The notes beneath the pieces were generated by a model. It saw only the letters and a list, made by a program, of their open reading frames with translations. It searched no databases and was not told the origin of the DNA. From Isoetes taiwanensis (taxonomy: Eukaryota > Streptophyta > Lycopodiopsida > Isoetales > Isoetaceae), in NCBI GenBank assembly GCA_021234155.1, contig JAJEKV010000066.1, positions 7,156,118 through 7,220,117 of the forward strand: 64,000 bases of DNA. Reading direction: 5' to 3'. This document shows positions 1 through 7,810 of this stretch, piece by piece; position 1 is the stretch's first letter, and each line of letters begins with the position of its first letter. The position numbers and the translations under genes were made by a program.

Positions 1-1119
1 AATCAAGTGCTCTTGCAAAAAAAGAAGGAGGATCTACCTGCTGTGGCAATTCCAAGCTATGTATCAAGACCAAATTTGAATCATTTTGTTGTTAGACCAG
101 AGAAAATATAATGCTATACGATGTGTAGATTCTTTACCACGATCTGCTTGATATTCTATCTCCTTCTAATTCATAGTTCTATCCCTTCTAATGATCCGCA
201 AGACTTCAAAAAACACAACTGCAAGAAAACACAACTGCATGTTACAAAGAAAAGAGGAAAGAGGACCAAAGGCAGCGTGACAAACAGACGAAATAAACTC
301 AACACCAAGTGCAAATCCAGATCTTACTTAGCATTTTCTTTGCAAAACACACATACAATAGTCATGCTTTCTCTTGTTTTGAAATAGGCTGATGCCTTGG
401 CAGCCCCATAGTTCGTTCAATACCCATTTTTTAGTTATCTGTATACCCACATTGAGTTCTTCTACCCATATTGAATTTAATACTTAAATATGACATACCA
501 ATCAAAATGCTAACAGAGCTTAATCTGGGTACTTACTTGTGCTGGGCCACCATATCTAATCAATCATATTTGGCATACTAATCGGTTTCTATAGTCTGCA
601 AGAGTCTCATATACTCCAACCACGTGCATAAGCAGAGAAAGATATTGCACCAGTAACCTGCCAAAAGAGACACCACGGATCCTAAGAACAATTTGAAAAA
701 TCATAATCTCCTAAAAATTGTAACCGGTCATTAGTCATAGCTTTCATGAAAAAACCCTGAAGGAAGTTGTAGAAACTCCTCTGCTGTTGCAGAAACTTAG
801 CTTCAGCTGTTCTCATCTTATATCCCTTAACGTGGGTTCAAAAAATGTGCCTTAATAAGGTGTCTCATCCTGATGCCTTAGAATTTGCAGAATATCACAA
901 CAAAAACTTTTAGATGGGGAAACCTTACATTTTCAGGAGATACATGATTTTTAACTTCGCTTTCCGATCTTGCTCCTATACTCCACAATAAAATAAAGTT
1001 GTGCTCAATCAGATCAGCTTTGAACTTTAAATCAAACCCTAACCTTCAAAGGAAAAAAAGTTACAAAGTGCAATAGAAGCTTTTAGGAGGAACACTAATT
1101 TATCTTGCTAAAAACATAC

Positions 1120-2694
1120 CTTAACCTTGACAGGAACTTAGTTTGCTGCTACAAAATAGGTAGGATATCGATCGCTTTCACCAAATAATAGTCCCATTTT
1201 ACACTCTGCAGAACCAAGACGTTGATCTATGGCTTAAATTTATAACATGCTTCTTGCTTATCATCCATTATCTCAACGCCTTAGGCTGCCTTAATTTTCC
1301 TCTATCAAGCTGAGTTCTTCTAATATGGGTTCAAACAGGATAAGTCTCGTTGCTACAGTTGCCAAGGCTATATCCTACCAAACTGAAAAGCATTTCAAAA
1401 AGCAGTTTTTTGCCTCATCCATTTTACACAGGTTAGAAAGAACATATATCAATCTCTAAGTAGGTGAAGAAAAGCATCACTCTTTGTGTGGGGATGAAGC
1501 AAGCTAATGTGTTCAGTGGTAAAATTTAACTCAACAAAACTAAAGCCGCATGAATAATTATGACAATGGTTTACTTACAAAGACTATTGCATGCATTATA
1601 TATCAGAAAAACATCCAAGGCCTCTTTAACATGGAGGACGACGACATTCCTGTAAAACCAAAGTGCCTGTGAGCAAGGCCTTTCGATGATTATCTTGATA
1701 AATAGAGCATGGTGCATCATTCATATTTTTAACGCGTTGCCACAGCAGACATGGAATAAAACTCAAAACACAAATGCATTTAATAAATCTGAAACAAAAG
1801 TGAAACACTTAGAAGAAAGCTAACACTTAGAGGTAGAAAACATAGCACGAAGGTTAGGTATCTAAGACTGAGCTCGATTTAACAATGGGAAAGAGCTCCA
1901 TCATTACTGTTTGCTCAGAGGCAAGAACATGTATACATGCAAAAAGAGCAATTGGCTTACCTTGTCTCAGACCTGCGAACTTGTTCCTCGATGCCCTATA
2001 ATTTTGGAAGCCTACGTTTCCTAAAACCTACAAAATGCAGTATCAAGAAGCGTCCCCAGATTTAAATTTAGACCCAAAAAATTAATCTTAGAGCATTAAA
2101 CCTGGGAGTTCTGTATCCTCTGTTTCGTGCTTGAAAAAAAGTATCTTCAATTTATGTCTTTTGCCTACAGTATCTTGTTCTCCTGTTCTTGCCACAATCG
2201 GTTATCCATAATATATGCATTAGCCACAAAATGCATTCCCCCAAATATAGTGCAGAGGAGCAAACAAAGGAATCAGAGAATTATTTTAAACCTCCTTTCT
2301 TCTGGAACCCTAAAACATTGGATTTATTTCAAAACCCTAAGCTTACTCACCTTCTTCAACTGCTCTGCTTCAAATGAAAGACCCAATAGCTGTTTTTCTA
2401 ATCTCTTTTCCACGCATCAACAAATCCTGAGCTTTTGAAAAATGCAAGAGTCAAGCAAATGAAGTCTTCAACCATTGCAAAACCAAATAAATGCACCGGA
2501 TTTAGGGTGCTCGGCTTCCAACTCCTCCACATTACGATTCTCTACTTCAGCGACTTCTCTGGTTCAGCCACATCTCTTGCCATTTCTTGATGCCAGATTT
2601 AAACTCCAGCAATATATTTGCAGCAATGATGGATCGCCATATCCTGTAACGGTGGCTCTTGGCTAATAAGCTTAAGGCGGAAGCCCTCCTCCAC
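1120..2694 (-). CDS. Candidate exons of an unrecognised spliced minus-strand gene
   Basis: Several short stretches are bounded by good plant splice signals on the minus strand. One candidate exon is 2351-2694 (acceptor TTTTCAG, donor GTGAGT), and its 3' part reads as a coiled coil ending near FEAEQLKK. The next is 1961-2020 (donor GTAAGC), reading IEEQVRRSET. The third is 1579-1649 (acceptor TTTTACAG, donor GTAAGT), reading VVVLHVKEALDVFL. The last is 1120-1148 (acceptor TTTTGTAG, donor GTATGT), reading QQTKFLSRL. The phases of the second and third join cleanly. The first is interrupted by stops, so it may be a UTR, two exons or a damaged exon. I do not recognise the protein; it looks partly coiled coil. 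This could equally be a pseudogene. RNA evidence is needed to trust the model. Confidence 0.3.
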
Positions 2695-2794
2695 CTGAAA
2701 ATAATCGAAGATAATAATAGATAAGAAACAGAGGTATGATTTTACATGCTCTCCAGCGACTTGTCTACTTGAAAATCCATCTAGTGCAAAGAAA

Positions 2795-2831
2795 ATTCGT
2801 GCACTATGGAATCCATTCGTGCACTATGGAA
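2795..2831. repeat. 20-bp direct repeat
   Basis: ATTCGTGCACTATGGAA occurs twice in tandem, starting at 2795 and 2815. It sits just upstream of the GC-richer stretch with repeated CCGGAAA motifs. Confidence 0.7.
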
Positions 2832-2973
2832 GCCTACTCTTCTGGCTCATGCGCTCCTGCAACATGCATTGCTTGAACAAAAAATATGGCGTTCTCGAGC
2901 TTCTTGTGCGCCTGAAGCTACTGCCGCCTGAACCCGCGGGCACCGCCCACACCCAAGAGAGAGAAAGTCGCTG

Positions 2974-3095
2974 CCGGAAAAATGAAGAGAAGAAAAAAAA
3001 AATGTTGGAAGAAGCGTTTTGGCCGGAAAAAAGCGTTTTTGCCGGAAAAAGCGTTACATCCGGCGCCGGAAAGGGCACACCGGAAAGAGGAAAGA
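2974..3095. repeat. Degenerate CCGGAAAAAGCG repeats
   Basis: GCCGGAAAAAGCGTT-like units recur five to six times in this short GC-richer stretch. It may be the promoter or 5' end of the minus-strand gene below 2.7 kb. ORFs on both strands here are by-products of the simple repeats. Confidence 0.5.
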
Positions 3096-3197
3096 GAAAG
3101 GGCAAAAACTTTTTAAGTAAGTAGATTTGCATTTATGAATATAATAACACTTATACATTCAAGGAGTTAGTCATAAGGATTGAAAATATTTTTAATT

Positions 3198-3573
3198 TTA
3201 TTCTTGAAATTTATTCAAATATTCGGGGTTGTCCTCCAAAAATTTCTTGACTTGGGCTGTGCCGATTGTTTGCCCTAGGTTCCTGAGGATATTTGTGGCC
3301 GTGCCTCCTTGAAGTGCGGTCACCAAGTCCTCGATCCTCCTATCTGAAGTATATGCTGCAGTCACTGCCAACCTGCCCTGCCGTCTGTAGGGGACTGCGA
3401 AGTCGAAGATACTTAATGCTATCGTTCTCTTGATAAGGACGACATGGTCGATGTTGGAACTCATCAAGGTTGCAGTGATACGTGGAGGGCCCTGTATCAG
3501 TATGGAGCTGGTATGGGGGATGTACTCCTGTTTGTATACGGTGCGGACACCGTATATGAGTAGGGGACGTCAC
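3198..3573 (-). other. Unrecognised ORF antisense to an LTR fragment
   Basis: An uninterrupted minus-strand frame of about 125 codons starts right at the LTR edge and ends at a stop at 3198. It contains two ATGs (as MSSNIDHV) and ends in a helix-like segment, VKKFLEDNPEYLNKF. I do not recognise it. Its upstream half (about 3385-3573) lies antisense to sequence alignable with the LTR at 7811-9412, so that part may be an accidental reading frame. The part below 3385 has codon-like composition and could be the tail of another gene truncated by LTR insertion. Confidence 0.3.
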
Positions 3574-3574
3574 A
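3385..3574 (+). mobile_element. LTR 3'-end fragment, plus orientation
   Basis: The sequence ending GGGGACGTCACA at 3574 aligns, in the opposite orientation, with the 3' end of the LTR at 7811-9412. Similarity covers the last ~90 bases well and can be followed more weakly back to about 3385 (CCGTCTGTAGGGGACTGCGAAGTCGAAGAT against CCGCAGATAGGTCGACTCGATGGAAGAT in the other copy). The rest of the LTR is not recognisable further left. A PBS follows at once. Confidence 0.6.
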
Positions 3575-3575
3575 G

Positions 3576-3587
3576 TGGTATCAGAGC
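3576..3587 (+). promoter_or_regulatory. LTR-retrotransposon primer-binding site (plus)
   Basis: TGGTATCAGAGC, complementary to the 3' end of initiator-Met tRNA, follows the LTR end ACGTCACA after one base. The spacing is identical to that of the inverted copy at 7798-7809. Confidence 0.8.
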
Positions 3588-3745
3588 AATGTTCTGGGAG
3601 ACCAAGAGTAAAGCACTGGCCATGCTCCCAGTAGTACTAACTTGATAGGATCCTCAAACCTCAAAAAGTGGGAAATTGTTTTCTCATTTTTGTAGTATAT
3701 GCTAAGCTAGTAACAGTTAAGCAAATTGGAACATAAAAAGACTAA
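3576..3745 (+). repeat. Retroelement leader, inverted partner of 7645-7809
   Basis: After the PBS, this stretch resembles the reverse complement of 7645-7809. The first ~50 bases match closely (AGACCAAGA, AGCACTG, CCAT), and later blocks (CCTC, TGTAGTA, ATGCTAAG, TAGCAA/TAGTAA) match loosely. The two leaders point toward each other and enclose the histone-like gene and its companion. Confidence 0.6.
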
Positions 3746-3809
3746 AAACAGTTGAGCCCGAACATGACTTCCGAATCTTGAGAGGGCGATAAGCATAAAG
3801 ACTCCTTCT

Positions 3810-4937
3810 TCACCCCGTGGGCTGAATTGGCGGTGTATCCGCTATTCTTCCATCTAGGAGTAATGGAAGGTAGAACCTAAGGGCTTTATCATGCCCTGCT
3901 TCCTCACCAGATGTCAAGGCTGCCCTATGTCTTCCTGCGTACTCGTCAACCTGCACCTCCTCCAATTCTCTGAAGTGCCTGTGCACTAATTTGCTCAGGT
4001 TGATGCTGCCTCCATGCTGCTCTGGTGCCGATGCCGATGTGCTAGGTAAGAGTGCTGATGTTGACTTTCCCTTGATGCCCATGCGCTCTTGGATTGTCAG
4101 GAACTCTTCTTCTGACGGAAATTTCCTCGCGGCCATCATCTGTCTGATGCTGGAGTAAGCCTCAATGTCCGATGACGTCTCGCCGGTGTATGTTCTGGCT
4201 TCCCTTATGCTAATGGGGAAGTCCTGAGTTTCTCTGTCGATGAAGTCGTCGAGGTCAGGGTCTTGCCGTAGGAGATGCAGAATTTCATCTACTCTGTAGC
4301 CCCTGTCTCGGCACTCTGGGAGATTTTTAATATCATGGAGGCTTAAGTATGCCTCTCCTTCTATGAACACTGGGGTCAAGCTGGAGTTGCTGCTCTGCCT
4401 GCTGCCTCTCCTGTTCTAGGTCGATGTCTTCTGAATCTGACCCGTGTCCTTCTTCTTCTTCTTCCTCCTCCTCGTACTCGAGGCGCATCCTCTCCTCTTC
4501 TGCTGGTGCCATGGCCATGGGTTCAACTTCTAAGGGTTGCACTGCGAGTTCTCCCATCTGGGTTTGGCCTCTCTGAGATAGGTAAATAGCTACTGCTGCT
4601 GTATAGGAAAAGTACCTCCTCCTATTGACAGAGATAGACATGTAATTGGGTAGGCGAACTGCTTTGTTCTCTAGGTACTTGAATATGTTTGGGATGTCAT
4701 GCAGAGCTGACTTAAGGGCCATGCTGGGGCAAAATATCCTATGAAAGGTGGGAGTTCTACCAAGGATGGTCCTATCCTGGCATGGAACTCAGACATAATA
4801 TCTTGGTAAAAAGGGGTGGCATTGATGGTGGTTTCCACATCAAGCTCCTTCTGGAAGACAGCGAAGACGGAGTTGATGTCAGCTTCGGCCACATGAGCTG
4901 TGGCACTGTACCATCGCCTGAATGCAGTGGTTGCCAT
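3810..4937 (-). pseudogene. Unrecognised companion gene of the H3-like gene, frameshifted
   Basis: A minus-strand coding stretch of about 375 codons. The ATG at 4937 lies in a strong context (ACCATGGC). The N-terminal part (4937 to about 4730) starts MATTAFRRWYSATAHVAEAD. The frame then shifts to 4722-4333, which carries a very acidic run of eight Glu near 4460 followed by SDSEDIDLEQERQQAEQQ. It shifts again near 4385 into 4379-3810, which ends PPIQPTG. The three frames abut and share composition, so they are most simply one gene with two single-base lesions; a short intron ending TTTTGCCCCAG near 4733 could explain the first. I recognise no family: no zinc knuckle, protease, reverse transcriptase or histone fold is visible. 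It shares orientation and upstream spacer repeats with the H3-like gene, which suggests joint origin. It could be a capsid-like structural protein, but nothing shows that directly. Confidence 0.5.
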
Positions 4938-5043
4938 GGTCTATGAGTAGCTGGGGATATCAAACAGATAGGCAAGTGCCTTAGGGGTTTGGAAAATCGG
5001 CTTGGAGTGAGGAGCAAAGGTGAAGAATGCAAATGAGGGTTGT

Positions 5044-5481
5044 GGTCTGGGCGCACTCTGTGAGGGGTGGGGCCTTGTTTGGGTCAAAGATGATGCCAAA
5101 CATGGAAACTAAGGATAGAATCCTGTATATCTCATCGAGATAGGTTAGATTGAGCCCTTACTTGCCTCATTTAGACAAGTTTTGGCCTAGTTTTGGGGTC
5201 GACCACTCACACAGTGCGCCAGGGTCGAATTGGTTTGCAAACCGAATTGGTCTGGGCGCACTTGGTGAGGGGTGGGGCTCCATTTGAGTTAGGGTTGGCC
5301 AATTTCTACAAACTAGGGATCAAATCCTACTAATTAAGATGAGCTGAGTCGAATGGTATACTTACTTTCTGCATTTAGACAAGTTTTGGCATCAAACCAT
5401 GCTCGACCACTCACACAGTGCGCCAGGGTCGAATCGCTTTGCAAACCGAATTGGTCTAGGCGCACTCGGTGAGGGGTGGGG
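5044..5481. repeat. Tandem spacer repeat (~205 bp) with foldbacks, upstream of the companion gene
   Basis: Two full units of about 204-205 bp follow a partial unit. Each ends in a ~73-base foldback: 5203-5275 and 5407-5479, with only the right arm left at 5044-5074. The arms are CCACTCACACAGTGCGCC and GGCGCACTcgGTGAGGGG, around a central TTTGCAAA. The unit bodies also match (AGACAAGTTTTGGC; GGATNNAATCCT). The array starts ~107 bases before the companion gene's ATG, so it occupies the promoter position. Confidence 0.8.
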
Positions 5482-5483
5482 CC

Positions 5484-5618
5484 AAAAACACTTGGTTTTG
5501 CTCCAAATTTGTTAATTCCAACTGCAGAACTTAGTAATACACCCTACTTACACCTGATTTAACACATTAATTCATCCAAGTTACAAATTTGTATTAACAA
5601 AAATTATTTACAACAGTC
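5484..5618 (-). terminator. Probable 3' UTR / polyadenylation region of the H3-like gene
   Basis: Directly after the TAA stop at 5619 the minus strand becomes AT-rich and contains TTGTAAATAATTTTTG, similar to plant near-upstream elements and TGTAA signals. No cleavage site can be fixed from sequence alone. Confidence 0.3.
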
Positions 5619-7093
5619 TTAATCAAATTCTTTCTTAATATATTTAGCTAATCTCATGTCTTTGGGCATACATGTCGCCCTTTTGGCATGAACTGCACAC
5701 GCTACAGAGTCTTCAAAATGTTGGACTATATGTTGCTCGGTTGCCTCCTGGAGTGCGAGCAGCATATCGTCAGTGACTCTCTTCGACTTGTCGAATTCCT
5801 GCAAAATTTCCGTGTCAGCCTTGCGAAAGGAGCTCTGGGAATGAGGAGGCCATAGCTCCTCTGAAAATGCCGAATTTCTCGGGAGGCTCTGGCAAAGTAT
5901 GAGTCTGCCCTCCTCTTCGAGGGTTTCTTCGGTGGAGCAGGTCTCTCAAGTGGCGGCTTCAGAGTGTTCTTCTTAGTCGGCCGGCCTCCTTCGACAAACG
6001 TGACCTTGTGCTCGTCGTAATACTTGTATTCTTCGTACATTTTCATGTACGAGTTACACTCTTTCAGCTTCTTTTTATACTCAAGCTCGTGCTTGAGTAT
6101 ATACGAATATACGACTCCCTCTGTGGCCTCGGCTTCTTGGTGCTGTTGCTGGGGTGCTTTGGCGACGGCCACTTAGGGTACGGGGGTACCCTTGCTACTG
6201 CATCTTGGGCAAAAGTATGCTGGTGGGTATCAAAAGCAGGCGTCCGGACACATGCTGACAGCACTCATATAGCACCCCATATGGCAGCTTGTTTAAGGTG
6301 TTACTGGTACTAGCACACAGTAATTAGGTAATCAATAGAAATATGTAACAACTCCAATTAATAACAAGTGGAATACTATGATAGAATAGTACATCCAGGG
6401 TGCTGATCTAAGTGCTGGGGCCGCGTTTTTTTGATACCCACTAGCATACTTTTGCCCTCTTCTTCCTCCCGCGCTGTATTCGAGGGTCCCGAGCCCTCAG
6501 TTGGGTCGGGCACCCTAGTTCCCTCATCTGACTCAGTGTCAGATGAGGACGGAGGCTTATCGGGCTGCTCATCCCGGATGACAACGCCTTTGGCTGGGGT
6601 CGTCTTCAATTTGCGCTTTGTGTCCTTTGGCAGCGCAGGGCCCTTTCCTTTCTCTGCCCTCAGCTTCTCGCGCTCTTCCCGTCGCCTCTTCTTCTCCTCC
6701 TCTTCTGCTTCTTCTCTTCCCTTCTTTTTCGCGCTCCTCCTTCTCCCGCCGGTGCTCCTCCTTGCTCTTCTTGATGCCTATTTCTTCGCCTTCCCGCTTC
6801 CTCTTCTTTTCCTTTTTCCCCAGCTTGTCGAGCTCCCTCTGGAGCTCCCTACTCAATATCTCTGCAGCTTCTTCTTCTGCAACTTCTTCGGCTTCCTCTT
6901 CAAGGCTTTGGGGGCGCGCCTCCTCCTGGTCCTCTTGGGCCTCCTCTTGGGCATCAGGGTTAGGTTGAGCCTCCTGTTCCTCCTGCTCGACTCGCTCCTG
7001 GAACTATCGGACCTTCTGTTGAGCGGCCCGCTCTTGGGCACTGGTGTAACCAGGGGGCACTGTAATCCGGGCTATCTGGTTGGTGCGGGCCAT
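5619..7093 (-). pseudogene. Divergent histone-H3-like gene with a very long charged tail, decayed
   Basis: Minus-strand, apparently intronless, about 405 codons once a MITE is discounted. The ATG at 7093 (GACATGGCC) is preceded ~100 bases upstream by a TATA box. It begins ARTNQIARIT, parallel to the H3 tail ARTKQTARKS. A Glu/Gln-rich then Lys/Arg/Glu-rich coiled-coil segment of roughly 290 residues follows. The last ~90 codons (5881-5622) are an H3 fold: SREIRHFQRS (αN), PFARL, ALQEA (identical to H3), FEDSVACAVHAKR and MPKD. The spacing from PF to ALQEA equals canonical H3, so it lacks the longer loop 1 typical of CENH3. Lesions: TAG at 7004-7006, an extra base in the A/T run at 6725-6729, the MITE at 6207-6457, and missing bases near 6174 and 5806. 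If intact, it could enter nucleosomes with H4 or mimic the H3 tail. Homology is clear; function is inference. Confidence 0.85.
6207..6457. mobile_element. 251-bp MITE inside the H3-like gene
   Basis: The 29-base terminal inverted repeats (6207-6235 and 6429-6457) differ at one position and start GGGCAAAAGTATGC. They are flanked by the direct repeat TCTT (6203-6206 and 6458-6461), a plausible target-site duplication. Removing the element plus one TCTT joins the acidic EEE segment on one side to DAVARVPPYPK on the other in a single frame, so this is an insertion rather than an ancestral intron. The superfamily is unclear from the short TSD. Confidence 0.85.
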
Positions 7094-7193
7094 GTCTTGG
7101 TTTGAATGAATCCAAGCTCGGGCACCTAAAAATCGTTTTCTGGGACGAGCTGTTCTCCGAAAGCGCTGAGGACAAATGAGGAACCCTAATTTT

Positions 7194-7202
7194 CTATTTA
7201 TA
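7194..7202 (-). promoter_or_regulatory. TATA box of the H3-like gene
   Basis: The minus strand reads TATAAATAG, a near-perfect plant TATA box, about 100 bases upstream of the ATG at 7093. Transcription would start near 7165 and leave a ~70-base leader. This supports the ATG at 7093 over the longer open frame that runs through the TATA box. Confidence 0.65.
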
Positions 7203-7310
7203 GGTAGGGGTAATTTAGGGTTTGGACCTGCAATTTCATATTGGGTCAATCTAGAAGGTATTTTGAAGATATGAGGGGTACATTAGGTTTATTTAGCCAA
7301 AAAGCATCCA

Positions 7311-7594
7311 CCACTCACACAGTGCGCCAGGGTCAAATCGGATCCCAAATGGATTTGGTCTGGGCACACTCTGTGAGGGGTCACCTCTTTTTGGGTCTAA
7401 TTTTTAATTTACAAGGGGTTTCTTAGTGTTATAACATGCAAAACTAGCTAGAATCAAGGAGATAAGCTGAACTGCACCATTAGTTTAGCTAAATTATAAA
7501 TCTAACTAGGTCAACATGGGTCCACCACTCACACAGTGCGCCAGGGTCGAATTGGTTCGCAAATCGAACTGGTCTGGGCACACTCTGTGAGGGG
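7311..7594. repeat. Tandem spacer repeat (~214 bp) with foldbacks, upstream of the H3-like gene
   Basis: Two copies of the same foldback as at 5.2-5.5 kb lie at 7311-7380 and 7525-7594, 214 bases apart. Each is followed by TCACCTCTTTTTGG. Left arms are CCACTCACACAGTGCGCC and right arms GGCACACTCTGTGAGGGG. The bodies between foldbacks are AT-rich and less alike than in the other array. They lie 110-400 bases upstream of the TATA box. Confidence 0.8.
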
Positions 7595-7644
7595 TCACCT
7601 CTTTTTGGCCATTTTAGGTTGGGTTTCTGCTAAAACTTATTGCT

Positions 7645-7809
7645 AACTTAGCATTAACCTATTTACTACACTAGAAATTGGAAATTTTTTTCCAATTTTC
7701 GAGGTTCCTGCTTGGGTGGCTATTTCCCAAGGCTTGAGTCTACTGATAGTCCTATGGAAAAAATGGTCAGTGCTCGATCTTGGTCTGCCAAGATCATGCT
7801 CTGATACCA
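7645..7809 (-). repeat. Retroelement leader with PBS (minus), inverted partner of 3576-3745
   Basis: The PBS TGGTATCAGAGC occupies 7809-7798 on the minus strand, one base after the LTR end. The leader that follows resembles that at 3576-3745 in the opposite orientation. The H3-like gene is the first ORF downstream of this leader and reads the same way. Confidence 0.7.
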
Positions 7810-7810
7810 C

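Noticed and set aside
5619-7093. CENH3 (centromeric H3) as identity of the H3-like gene
   Set aside because: CENH3 has a longer loop 1 and a tail that does not start ARTxQxAR. Here loop spacing equals canonical H3 and the tail start is H3-like.
3810-7093. A large DNA virus insertion as the source of the histone block
   Set aside because: Viral histones exist, but no viral hallmark gene is present and LTR/PBS sequences flank the block. It is kept only as an open possibility.
6431-7105. 224-codon plus-strand frame rich in Leu and Ser
   Set aside because: It is the antisense of the Glu/Lys/Arg-rich coiled-coil of the H3-like gene; the low-complexity composition explains it.
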